Assembly (NCBI RefSeq): GCF_001279695.1
Contig: NZ_LGDD01000306.1
Location: 62,001-126,000 of the forward strand
DNA: 64,000 nucleotides
Origin: Streptomyces sp. WM6378
GTDB lineage: Bacteria > Actinomycetota > Actinomycetes > Streptomycetales > Streptomycetaceae
Reading direction: 5' to 3'
The notes under the pieces were generated by a model. It saw only the letters and a list, made by a program, of their open reading frames with translations, did no database searches and was not told the DNA's origin. Both the position numbers and the translations under genes were made by a program. Of the stretch, positions 8,037 through 15,285 are shown in pieces. How positions within the stretch are numbered: position 1 is the stretch's first letter; each line of letters starts with the position of its first letter.

Positions 8037-8399
8037 ATGGCGAATTGAAGTGAGCGCGGCGCACGGGCACAACCCCTGAAGGGCCCGTGAGAAGCTCCGT
8101 GATCTTGGAGGTGCGGTTGGCAGATCCCACCGATCCGCATCGGCTCCGTTGCGATCCGTACCGATCCGCATCGGTCGGTATCGGCCCGCGCCCGATCATG
8201 CCGGTGCCCGCCCGATCGCCGAAGGCCGGGTCGCGATCACCGGCCACGCCGCAGCCATAGCCGTGCCATTGCGTTAACACAGGAAGAAGAGCGGTGCGAA
8301 AGCGGGATGGCAGGATAATTTATTGAGATACCTCTTGAGCGGGGGAAGCGAACGCGGATACGGTGTCTTAACGCGAGGTTCTCCTGTGGAGGAAGTGAC
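8037..8399. other. Divergent intergenic region between padR-like gene and DUF6421 operon
   Basis: No reading frame here looks coding. The notable content is two identical copies of CCGATCCGCATCGG (see separate entry) and an A/T-rich stretch at 8312-8330 (GGATAATTTATTGAGATA) that is the best -10 candidate for the DUF6421 gene. The 5' leader from there to the start codon would be about 70 bases. Confidence 0.5.
8130..8174. promoter_or_regulatory. Twin palindromes CCGATCCGCATCGG, 31 bases apart
   Basis: Identical 14-mers occur at 8130-8143 and 8161-8174. Each is an inverted repeat, CCGAT-CCGC-ATCGG. The 31-base spacing is close to three helical turns, which suits cooperative dimer binding on one DNA face. 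They lie between the divergent PadR and DUF6421 genes and are the likeliest operators there. The bound regulator is inferred only from position. Confidence 0.45.
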
Positions 8400-9800
8400 A
8401 TGACGGAAATTCTTGTGCAGGACCCGGCCGTGGGGGGCGCAGTATCCGACCGGCGGGTGGTCGACCACCCCGCATGGACCGCGCTCAAGAATGCCGTCGA
8501 GGAGATCCGGCCCTGGCAGTCCAAGGACGGCTCGATCGACTTCGACGCCGAGGGCGCCCCGCTCCGCGCCGTCGTCGAGGCCACCCTGGACCAGGTCATA
8601 GCCGCGGTCGAGCAGCTCTCCCCGCTGCTGCCGCACGACGCCGCCTACCACCACGCGCTGGTCGGCGACCTGCGTAAATGGGCCGACAGCGCTTTCGACG
8701 TGCCGGACTTCCTGGACTCGCTGATGCGGTTCCACCCGGCCGCCGACCGCGCCGACGGACTCCAGCGCCTGGTCCTGTTCCCCATGTACACGCAGAACGG
8801 CAACCCCGACCGCAATCTCGAAGCGGTCGTGCTGCGCATGGTGTGGCCCGAGTGGCTCGCAGAGCTGGAAGCCACGCGCTACGACAACCCGCTGTTCTGC
8901 GGCATCACCTTCGAGGACTTCACCTCGGGCTACGACACGCACTCGGCCGTCCTCTTCCCCGAGACGATCGCCGTGCGCGAGGCCCCCGAGCGCTTCACCT
9001 GGGGCGGCATCTTCTGCGACCGCGAGGCGGCCCGCTTCCGTGCCGTCACCGAGGCTTCGGTACGCATCCTCGGGCTCGAACTGCCCGAGGACATCCGGGA
9101 GATGGTGGCCGACCAGGAGCGCTGCGAGCAGGCCTTCGTGCTCTGGGACATGGTCCACGACCGCACCCACAGCCACGGCGACCTGCCGTTCGACCCCTTC
9201 ATGATCAAGCAGCGCCAGCCGTTCTGGATGTACGGCCTCGAAGAGCTGCGCTGTGACCTCACCGCCTTCAAGGAGGCCGTGAAGCTGGACGCCGAGGGCA
9301 ACCGGCACGGCCGTGACGTCCAGTACGCCGTGCTCTTCGACCGGATGTTCCGCTTCCCGGTCTCCGGCGACCGCGTCCGCAACTACGACGGGCTCGGCGG
9401 TCAGCTCCTCTTCGCCTACCTGCACAAGCACGACGTGGTGCGCTGGACCGACAACAAGCTGCACATCGACTGGGACCGCGCCCCCCAGGTCACCAACCAG
9501 CTGTGCGCCGAGATCGAGAAGCTCTACCGCGACGGCATCGACCGGCCGAAGCTGGTGCACTGGTTCGCCGCGTACGAGCTGGTCTCCACCTACCTCGCCC
9601 CGCACCCGGGATCGCGCTGGGCCAAGGGCCCCGACGCCCTGGACCTCTCCCAGCCGCCCCGCAAGCTCGTCGACGACGTGCTTCCGGACGAGTTTCCGCT
9701 CAGCATGTTCTATGAGGCGCTCTCCAAGAAGCTGAAGGACGTGATCGCCTCCACCAAGGGGATCACCGCCGCTTCCGGCTCGGTCGGGGCTGCCGCGTGA
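8400..9800 (+). CDS. DUF6421 family protein
   Basis: A 466-residue soluble protein with no signal peptide. I recognise it as the streptomycete DUF6421 family by conserved blocks such as HPAWTALKNAVEEIRPWQSK, LFPMYTQNGNPDRNLEAVVLR and LWDMVHDRTHSHGDLPFDPF. The clustered His and Asp in HDRTHSHGD and the HKHD near residue 343 could form a metal site. Function is unknown. Its stop TGA overlaps a GTG codon and it is followed at once by an SDR gene and a threonine aldolase-like gene, so the three probably act in one pathway. A GGAGG box lies 5-6 bases before the ATG. Confidence 0.85.
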   Translation: MTEILVQDPAVGGAVSDRRVVDHPAWTALKNAVEEIRPWQSKDGSIDFDAEGAPLRAVVEATLDQVIAAVEQLSPLLPHDAAYHHALVGDLRKWADSAFDVPDFLDSLMRFHPAADRADGLQRLVLFPMYTQNGNPDRNLEAVVLRMVWPEWLAELEATRYDNPLFCGITFEDFTSGYDTHSAVLFPETIAVREAPERFTWGGIFCDREAARFRAVTEASVRILGLELPEDIREMVADQERCEQAFVLWDMVHDRTHSHGDLPFDPFMIKQRQPFWMYGLEELRCDLTAFKEAVKLDAEGNRHGRDVQYAVLFDRMFRFPVSGDRVRNYDGLGGQLLFAYLHKHDVVRWTDNKLHIDWDRAPQVTNQLCAEIEKLYRDGIDRPKLVHWFAAYELVSTYLAPHPGSRWAKGPDALDLSQPPRKLVDDVLPDEFPLSMFYEALSKKLKDVIASTKGITAASGSVGAAA

Positions 9801-9826
9801 GCTCTCGTACGGAAGGGGCGAGGAAA

Positions 9827-10573
9827 ATGAACAACGGACCTCTCAACGGCGCCGTCGTCGCCGTGGCGGGAGCCGCGGGACCGGCCGGCCGGGCCGCCCT
9901 GCTGCGGCTCGCCGAGGCGGGCGCGATCGTCGTGGGCGCCGACGCGGACGCCGCGCGCCTGGCCGAGGCCGTGGACGCCGCGCGGTACGCGCACGGCGGC
10001 GCCACCGTCACCGGGGACACCGTCGACCTCCTCGACCTCCAGGCCACCCGCGACTGGGCCGACCGCATCCAGAAGGACTTCGGGCGGATCGACGGCATGG
10101 TCCACCTCGTCGGCGGCTGGCGCGGCAGCACCTCCTTCCCGGAGACCGACCTGGCCGACTGGGAGCTCTTGGAGAAGCTCCTGATCAAGACCGTCCAGCA
10201 CACCTCGCTGGCCTTCCACGACCCGCTGCTGCGCAGCGACCGGGGCCGTTTCGTGCTGGTCAGCCAGTCCGGCGCGCACAAGCCCACCGCGAACAACGCC
10301 GCGTACAACGCGGGCAAGGCCGCCGCCGAGGCGTGGACGCTGGCGCTCGGCGACTCCTTCCGCAAGGCAGGGGGCGAGGACGGGCCGACGGCCGCTGCTG
10401 CGATCCTGGTGATCAAGGCACTGGTGCACGACGCGATGCGCGCCGAGCGACCCAATGCGAAGTTCGCGGGCTTCACCGACGTCAAGGAACTGGCCGACGC
10501 CATCGCCGGCGTCTGGGACCGGCCCGCCCAGGAAGTGAATGGACAGCGCCTGTGGCTGACCCCCAAGCCGTGA
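9827..10573 (+). CDS. Short-chain dehydrogenase/reductase
   Basis: A 248-residue SDR enzyme. The nucleotide loop is a divergent form, VAVAGAAGPAGRAAL (residues 11-25), in place of TGxxxGxG. Later hallmarks are LVGGW near residue 94 (where NNAG is usual), a catalytic Ser in LVSQSGAHKP and a YNAGK near residue 161 (Y-x-x-x-K). The ATG is chosen over an in-frame GTG that overlaps the previous stop, because GGGGCGAGG lies just ahead of the ATG. It is the middle gene of the DUF6421-SDR-aldolase operon. The loop changes suggest altered cofactor use; substrate is unknown. Confidence 0.85.
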   Translation: MNNGPLNGAVVAVAGAAGPAGRAALLRLAEAGAIVVGADADAARLAEAVDAARYAHGGATVTGDTVDLLDLQATRDWADRIQKDFGRIDGMVHLVGGWRGSTSFPETDLADWELLEKLLIKTVQHTSLAFHDPLLRSDRGRFVLVSQSGAHKPTANNAAYNAGKAAAEAWTLALGDSFRKAGGEDGPTAAAAILVIKALVHDAMRAERPNAKFAGFTDVKELADAIAGVWDRPAQEVNGQRLWLTPKP

Positions 10574-11631
10574 GGACCGACGCGCGACAGCACCACGACC
10601 CGGCGGTGCGCGGCTTCGCCAGCGACAACTACGCCGGCGCGCACCCCGAGGTCCTCGCGGCCCTCACGCTCGCCAACGGCGGTCACCAGATCGCGTACGG
10701 CGAGGACGACTACACCGACCACCTCCAGCGCGTCATGCACAGCCACTTCGGCGCGGGCGCCGAGGCCTTCCCGGTCTTCAACGGGACCGGGGCCAACGTC
10801 ACCGCGCTCCAGGCGCTGACCGACCGCTGGGGTGCGGTCGTGTGCGCCGAGACCGCGCACATCAACGTCGACGAGGGCGGCGCTCCCGAGCGCATGGCCG
10901 GGCTCAAGCTGCTCACCGTGTCGACGCCCGACGGGAAGCTGACGCCCGAGCTCATCGACCGGCAGGCCTGGGGCTGGGAGGACGAGCACCGGGCGATGCC
11001 GCAGGTCGTCTCGATCACCCAGAACACCGAGCTGGGCACGGTCTACACGCCCGACGAGATCAAGGCGATCTGCGAGCACGCCCACGAGCGCGGCATGAAG
11101 GTCCACCTCGACGGGGCCCGCATATCCAACGCGGCCGCCTCGCTGAACGTTCCGATGCGTACGTTCACCAACGCGGTCGGCGTGGACGTCCTGTCGTTCG
11201 GCGGCACCAAGAACGGGATGCTGTTCGGCGAGGCGATCGTCGTCCTCAACCCGGACGCGGTCCAGCAGATGAAGCACATCCGCAAGATGTCCATGCAACT
11301 GGCCTCCAAGATGCGCTTCGTCTCCGTGCAGTTGGAGGCGCTGCTCGCCAAGGACCTGTGGCTGCGCAATGCCCGGCACGCCAACGCGATGGCCCAGCGC
11401 CTCGCCGAGGGCGTGCGCCAGGTCCACGGCGTGGAGATCCTCCACGAGGTGCAGGCCAACGCCGTCTTCGCGCGCCTGCCGCACGACGTGAGCGAGCGGC
11501 TCCAGAAGCGCTACCGCTTCTACTTCTGGGACGAGAACGCCGGCGACGTCCGCTGGATGTGCTCCTTCGACACCACTGAGGACGACGTCGACGGCTTCCT
11601 GGCGGCGCTGAAGGAAGAGATGGCCCGCTAA
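10552..11631 (+). CDS. PLP-dependent low-specificity threonine aldolase / beta-eliminating lyase
   Basis: A 359-residue fold-type I PLP enzyme. FASDNYAGAHPEVLAAL is the N-terminal F-x-S-D/N signature of threonine aldolases, VFNGTGANVTAL is the phosphate-cup region, HLDGAR carries the Asp that holds the pyridine ring, and SFGGTKNG (Lys220) is the PLP-binding lysine. The enzyme would cleave L-threonine or allo-threonine to glycine and acetaldehyde, or a related beta-hydroxy amino acid. The GTG start overlaps the SDR gene by 22 bases; a second GTG 18 bases on overlaps its stop by 4 bases and is equally possible. Confidence 0.88.
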   Translation: MADPQAVRTDARQHHDPAVRGFASDNYAGAHPEVLAALTLANGGHQIAYGEDDYTDHLQRVMHSHFGAGAEAFPVFNGTGANVTALQALTDRWGAVVCAETAHINVDEGGAPERMAGLKLLTVSTPDGKLTPELIDRQAWGWEDEHRAMPQVVSITQNTELGTVYTPDEIKAICEHAHERGMKVHLDGARISNAAASLNVPMRTFTNAVGVDVLSFGGTKNGMLFGEAIVVLNPDAVQQMKHIRKMSMQLASKMRFVSVQLEALLAKDLWLRNARHANAMAQRLAEGVRQVHGVEILHEVQANAVFARLPHDVSERLQKRYRFYFWDENAGDVRWMCSFDTTEDDVDGFLAALKEEMAR

Positions 11632-11675
11632 CCGGCCCGGACATATGGATACCTATGCGGCTGTTCGTAAAGTCA

Positions 11676-11705
11676 TTGACTTGCGGGCGGCCGCATTCGT
11701 ACGCT
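11676..11705 (+). promoter_or_regulatory. Strong consensus promoter of a leaderless gene
   Basis: TTGACT at 11676-11681 and TACGCT at 11700-11705 are separated by 18 bases. The downstream ATG at 11714 begins 8 bases after the -10 box, exactly where transcription should start. No ribosome site precedes that ATG. Together these argue for an mRNA that begins with its start codon. Confidence 0.7.
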
Positions 11706-11713
11706 CGCCTGCC

Positions 11714-12313
11714 ATGGAACTCATCCAGCACCATCCCCGACTCGCCGCCTACCTCGCCGCGGATGAGGTCATCGACCATGAGCACCCGCTGGTGCGCGAG
11801 ACGGCCGCCCGGCTCACGTCCGGCGCCACGAACGCATACTCATACGCCAAAGCCGCCTACGAATTCATCCGGGACGAGGTCCCGCACTCCCAGGACTCCG
11901 GCGACCTGCGGGTGACCTGGCGGGCCTCCGACGTCCTCGCCGAGCGCACCGGCATCTGCTGCGCCAAGTCGCACGCCCTGGCCGCGCTGCTGCGCGCCGA
12001 AGGGATCCCGGCCGCCTTCTGCTACCAGCGGCTGGCCGACGACGACGGCTCCAACCCCTTCATTCACGGCCTGGTCGCCGTCCGGCTGCCCGGCGGGAAC
12101 GCGTGGGCGCGCGTCGATGCGCGCGGCAACAAGCCGGGGGTCGACGCCCAGTTCTCGCTCGACGAGGAGCGCCTTGCGTGGAAGGCTCGGCCGGAGTTTA
12201 GTGAAGTGGACTACCCGGTGCTTTACGATGTACCTCATCCGGCGGTCATGAGCGCTCTGCGAGCCGCCCCCGACCGGCCGTCGCTGTGGCCGATCTATCC
12301 GACCGAACTGTGA
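11714..12313 (+). CDS. Transglutaminase-like (papain fold) protein
   Basis: A 199-residue protein of the transglutaminase-like superfamily. The core is SDVLAERTGICCAKSHALAALLRAEGIPA with the catalytic Cys in GICCAKS (about residue 83), a His in FIHGLVAVRL and an Asp in WARVDARGN. The order Cys-His-Asp is intact. These cytosolic proteins act as peptidases or amidases; no substrate is known. Start is at MELIQHHPRL, since the promoter -10 box lies just upstream and earlier in-frame ATG codons would be inside the promoter. The B3/4-domain gene follows 13 bases later. Confidence 0.85.
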   Translation: MELIQHHPRLAAYLAADEVIDHEHPLVRETAARLTSGATNAYSYAKAAYEFIRDEVPHSQDSGDLRVTWRASDVLAERTGICCAKSHALAALLRAEGIPAAFCYQRLADDDGSNPFIHGLVAVRLPGGNAWARVDARGNKPGVDAQFSLDEERLAWKARPEFSEVDYPVLYDVPHPAVMSALRAAPDRPSLWPIYPTEL

Positions 12314-12326
12314 GGCACCACCGATC

Positions 12327-13031
12327 ATGACGCTCACACTCGCCGTGTCCGACGACGTCAGGGCCATCGCACCCGGCTTCACCCACGTCGCCGTCGAGGC
12401 GTACGGACTCGTCAACGCGCCCAGTGACGAGGCGAGTTCGGCGCTGCTCGACGACGCCGCGTGGCGGCTCGCCGCGCGGCTCGACGGCCGGGCCCCGCAC
12501 GAGGATCCGCACATGGTCGCCTGGCGCGCCGCCTACACCGCCTTCGGCTCCAAGCCGAACCGCACCCGCAACTCGGCCGAGGCGCTCGCCAAGCGGGCCC
12601 TGGCCGACGGCGGGCTGCCGCGCATCAACCGGCTCGTCGACGCGTACAACGCGATCAGCGTCGCCCACCTCGTCCCGGTCGGCGGCGAGGACACCGATCA
12701 CATCAAGGGGGCGATGCGTCTGGTGCGGGCCACCGGCGAGGAGCCGTTCCACACGGTCGCGGGAGGCGAGGCGGTCGTCGAGCGCCCGGACGCGGGCGAA
12801 GTGGTGTGGTGCGACGACGAGGGCGTCACCTGCCGCCGCTGGAACTGGCGCCAGGGAGTGCGGACCAGGCTCACCGAGGAGTCGGTCAACGCGCTCTTCC
12901 TCCTGGAGGGCATGGCGCCGCACCGCGACCTGGTCACGGCCGGCGCCGAACTGGCCGAAATCCTGGAGAAGTTCAGCCCCGGGGCGCGGATCACCGTCCA
13001 CCCCCCGGTCGCCGCATCCGTAATGGAGTGA
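12327..13031 (+). CDS. B3/4 (PheT-like) domain protein
   Basis: A 234-residue single-domain protein. The region HEDPHMVAWRAAYTAFGSKPNRTRNSAEAL followed by LPRINRLVDAYNAISVAHLVPVGGEDTDHI is the B3/B4 domain otherwise found in the beta subunit of phenylalanyl-tRNA synthetase, where it has an editing role. Stand-alone copies are thought to hydrolyse mischarged aminoacyl-tRNA or bind RNA, but this is not shown for the group. It follows the transglutaminase-like gene closely and converges on the acyltransferase gene (4 bases apart). Confidence 0.87.
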   Translation: MTLTLAVSDDVRAIAPGFTHVAVEAYGLVNAPSDEASSALLDDAAWRLAARLDGRAPHEDPHMVAWRAAYTAFGSKPNRTRNSAEALAKRALADGGLPRINRLVDAYNAISVAHLVPVGGEDTDHIKGAMRLVRATGEEPFHTVAGGEAVVERPDAGEVVWCDDEGVTCRRWNWRQGVRTRLTEESVNALFLLEGMAPHRDLVTAGAELAEILEKFSPGARITVHPPVAASVME

Positions 13032-13035
13032 CGAT

Positions 13036-13767
13036 TCAGCCCTTGGCCTCGGCGTCCTTCACCTGCTCGGGCGTCGGCGCCGTACCGCCCAGGTGGGCCG
13101 GCACCCACCAGGTGTCGCTCGCGTCCTTCGGGCGTACGGGATAGGCGCGCTGGGCTGCTTCGAGCAGCTCCTGGCAGCGTTCGCGCAGTCGCCGTGTGAT
13201 GGCGCCCGCGTACTGGTCGGCGGGCGCCTCCACGGGCTCGCCGACGCGGATCGTGACGGGGATGTGGCTGCGCTTGAAATTGCGCGGCCGCCCCTTGGTC
13301 CACACCCGCTGGGTGCCCCACAGCGCCATCGGGACCAGCGGAACCCCGGCCTCCTGGGCGAGCCTCGCCGCACCCGACTTGAAGCTCTTCAGCGTGAAGG
13401 ACTGCGAGATCGTCGCCTCCGGGAACACACCGATCACCTCACCGGAACGCAGCGATGCGAGCGCGTGCTGGTAGGCGTCCTCGCCCTGCTTGCGGTCGAC
13501 CGGAATGTGCTTCATCCCACGCATCAGCGGGCCGGAGATCTTGTGCCGGAACACCGACTCCTTGGCCATGAAGCGCACGAGCCGCTTCTGCGGCAGCGCC
13601 GCGAGCCCGGTGAAGATGAAGTCGAGGTAGCTGATGTGATTGCTGACGAGCACCGCCCCGCCCGTGCGCGGGATGTTCTCCGAACCCTGGGTGTCGATCT
13701 TCAGGTCGAGCGCCTTGAACATCGTGCGTGCGGCGCCGATGACCGGCCGATAGACGAGTTCTGCCAT
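13036..13767 (-). CDS. 1-acylglycerol-3-phosphate acyltransferase family (PlsC-like)
   Basis: A 243-residue acyltransferase. AVLVSNHISYLDFIF carries the catalytic NHxxxxD motif (His-x4-Asp), HIPVDRKQGEDAY is the second block, and GVFPEATISQSFTLKSFKSGAARLA holds the FPEG-like FPEAT motif that binds glycerol phosphate. The final VPLVPMALWG is motif IV. The protein would acylate lysophosphatidic acid or a related lipid at the membrane surface. The start is MAELVYRPVIGAAR; the longer reading has no coding character. The DNA upstream, 13768-14000, carries no other gene. Confidence 0.88.
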   Translation of the reverse strand: MAELVYRPVIGAARTMFKALDLKIDTQGSENIPRTGGAVLVSNHISYLDFIFTGLAALPQKRLVRFMAKESVFRHKISGPLMRGMKHIPVDRKQGEDAYQHALASLRSGEVIGVFPEATISQSFTLKSFKSGAARLAQEAGVPLVPMALWGTQRVWTKGRPRNFKRSHIPVTIRVGEPVEAPADQYAGAITRRLRERCQELLEAAQRAYPVRPKDASDTWWVPAHLGGTAPTPEQVKDAEAKG

Positions 13768-14000
13768 CTGAGGGGAGACCCTTCGTGTGCCCGGGGAGGG
13801 TGCTCCCGGAGAATAAGTTACGCAGCCGTAGGTTTTAGGCTTTGGGCAGATGGTGCCCGATGCGCGCCGAGCTGGCCAGTCCTGGCGCTGTGCGCAGGGG
13901 AGATTCTCGTCACGTCTTCGCAGGTCGGGGCCGGGGGAATCATTGCGGACCGATACGCGCTGCAACCGTACGACAGTGCAGGTAGTGGCCGCGTGAAGAC

Positions 14001-14354
14001 ATGGGCGGGGCAGCGGCAGTGGGAGGCGGCGTGGTGGACGACGGCGGGCGCAGGCTCGGCGAGGCCGAGCTGGGGTGCGGGCTCGGGCGGCGGGCCACGC
14101 TGGTGCAGTTCTCCAGCGCGTTCTGCCAGCCCTGCCGGGCGACCCGGCGCACCCTGGCCGAGGTGGCCGCGATGGTGGACGGTGTCGCGCACGTGGAGAT
14201 CGACGCCGAGGAGCGGCTCGCGCTCGTACGGGACCTGGAGATCGCGCGCACCCCGACCGTGCTCGTGCTCGACGCGACGGGCCGCATCGTGCGCCGGGCG
14301 TCCGGACAGCCGCGCCGCGCCGACGTCATCGCGGCGCTCGGGCAGGCGGTGTGA
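14001..14354 (+). CDS. Thioredoxin-fold protein with CQPC active site
   Basis: A 117-residue thioredoxin. The active site is SSAFCQPCRATRRTL, so the redox pair is Cys-Gln-Pro-Cys at about residues 42-45; cis-Pro follows in ARTPTVLVLD. A 30-residue glycine-rich N-terminal extension precedes the fold; there is no clear signal peptide. It lies 100 bases upstream of the leader peptide/flavin reductase unit, pointing to thiol or sulfur redox work (inference). The start is uncertain by a few codons since no good ribosome site is visible. Confidence 0.82.
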   Translation: MGGAAAVGGGVVDDGGRRLGEAELGCGLGRRATLVQFSSAFCQPCRATRRTLAEVAAMVDGVAHVEIDAEERLALVRDLEIARTPTVLVLDATGRIVRRASGQPRRADVIAALGQAV

Positions 14355-14416
14355 GGTGCGCGCCGGATTTCTCGTCGGCGCTCGCAGTGAGGCATCTCCC
14401 ATATCCCGGAAGCCAC

Positions 14417-14452
14417 TTGACTGCGGCCGTGCCGAATCGTCAGTCTGACGAT
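14417..14452 (+). promoter_or_regulatory. Promoter with 17-base palindromic operator ahead of leader peptide
   Basis: TTGACT (14417-14422) and CAGTCT (14441-14446) are spaced by 18 bases. Overlying the -10 box is ATCGTCAG-T-CTGACGAT (14436-14452), a perfect 8-base-arm palindrome that ends exactly at the GTG start of the leader peptide. The predicted transcription start is that GTG. A repressor bound here would block RNA polymerase. The regulator is not identified. Confidence 0.6.
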
Positions 14453-14533
14453 GTGCCGACAGATCTCCTTCTTCATGGACGCGCCCACGTGGACCTCGCC
14501 CGCAACGCGAGCGCGCGCTGTCCGGGCTGCTGA
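14453..14533 (+). CDS. HVDL-type leader peptide (26 aa) upstream of flavin reductase
   Basis: The frame GTG-CCG-ACA reads MPTDLLLHGRAHVDLARNAS and then ARCPGC before TGA. The RAHVDLARxAS core with Cys codons just before the stop is the hallmark of a streptomycete family of short leader peptides found upstream of sulfur-assimilation and flavin-reductase genes. It is too short for routine gene calling. The cysteines at positions 23 and 26 suggest that ribosome stalling during cysteine shortage controls the downstream gene (inference from related actinobacterial leaders). It is probably leaderless. The reductase starts 43 bases after its stop. Confidence 0.72.
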   Translation: MPTDLLLHGRAHVDLARNASARCPGC

Positions 14534-14576
14534 ACACCCGCAGCCCCCGTCGCACCCATCGCAGAAGGACAATTCC

Positions 14577-15086
14577 ATGACGGCCTCGCCCGAGCTCGGT
14601 ACCCCTCAGACCGCCTCTCCCGAACTGCTCAAGTCAGTCTTCCGTCAGCACGCCGCGGGCGTCGCGGTGATCACCGCCCAGCGCGGCGGCCGACCTGTCG
14701 GCTTCACCGCGACCTCGCTCAACTCGGTGGCCGCGGAGCCCCCGTTGATCTCCTTCGGCATCGGCACCGGGTCCTCCAGCTGGCCCGTCGTCGCCGAGGC
14801 CGACCACATCGGCGTGCACATACTGGGCGAGCACCAGCAGGACCTGGCCGCCACCTTCGCCCGCAGCGGCGCCGACCGGTTCGGCCCGGCCACCGACTGG
14901 CGTACCGGCCCCGAAGGCGTGCCCGTCCTGGACGGCGTCCTTGCCTGGCTGGTCTGCAAGGTCGTGGCCCGCATTCCGGCCGGCGACCACCGCATCGTGC
15001 TCGGCCAGGCCGTCGTCGGCGACCCCGCGGGCGCCGGCCGCCCGCTGCTCTACCACCAGGGCCGCTTCAACGCGCTGCGCGACTGA
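14577..15086 (+). CDS. Flavin reductase family protein (NADH:FMN type)
   Basis: A 169-residue protein with the flavin reductase-like domain. Residues 17-70 read LLKSVFRQHAAGVAVITAQR then PVGFTATSLNSVAAEPPLISFGI, where T-A-T-S-x-x-S-V is the flavin phosphate-binding segment. The C-terminal HRIVLGQAV and GRPLLYHQGRF are also typical. Such enzymes make reduced FMN for two-component monooxygenases, several of which work on sulfonates. The upstream HVDL leader peptide makes a sulfur-related role likely. An AAGGAC box 7 bases ahead supports the ATG. Confidence 0.9.
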   Translation: MTASPELGTPQTASPELLKSVFRQHAAGVAVITAQRGGRPVGFTATSLNSVAAEPPLISFGIGTGSSSWPVVAEADHIGVHILGEHQQDLAATFARSGADRFGPATDWRTGPEGVPVLDGVLAWLVCKVVARIPAGDHRIVLGQAVVGDPAGAGRPLLYHQGRFNALRD

Positions 15087-15165
15087 GAGTTCCTCACCGG
15101 TTCGATTACTCAGCGTTGGCAAGGTCACAGTTCAAAGCGCTTGCTTACTGGGAACAAGCTGGGTG

Positions 15166-15184
15166 TACTGGCGAGTAATATTTC
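15166..15184 (+). promoter_or_regulatory. Palindrome and A/T-rich -10 region upstream of etfB
   Basis: TACT-GGCG-AGTA (15166-15177) is a perfect 4-base-arm inverted repeat that runs into TAATATTT (15177-15184), the only A/T-rich element between the flavin reductase and etfB. It may combine an operator with a -10 box. The start of etfB is about 100 bases further on, leaving room for a leader. Confidence 0.35.
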
Positions 15185-15285
15185 GTTCGGAGCGCCGGTC
15201 GCCCCGACCGGAAACCGCCCCATCAGGCGCCTATGCTGCGTGCATCAAGGCAGCCCAGAAATGACGATGCAGTAGGAGAGCCGGC

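Noticed and set aside
8274..9605. 443-codon open frame antisense to DUF6421
   Set aside because: It mirrors the strong codon bias of the sense gene, has no recognisable domain and lacks a ribosome site. High-GC genes routinely leave such frames open.
9763..11484. 573-codon frame antisense to the SDR and aldolase genes
   Set aside because: Low-complexity His/Asp/Arg/Val-rich translation typical of a shadow; both sense genes have full catalytic motifs.
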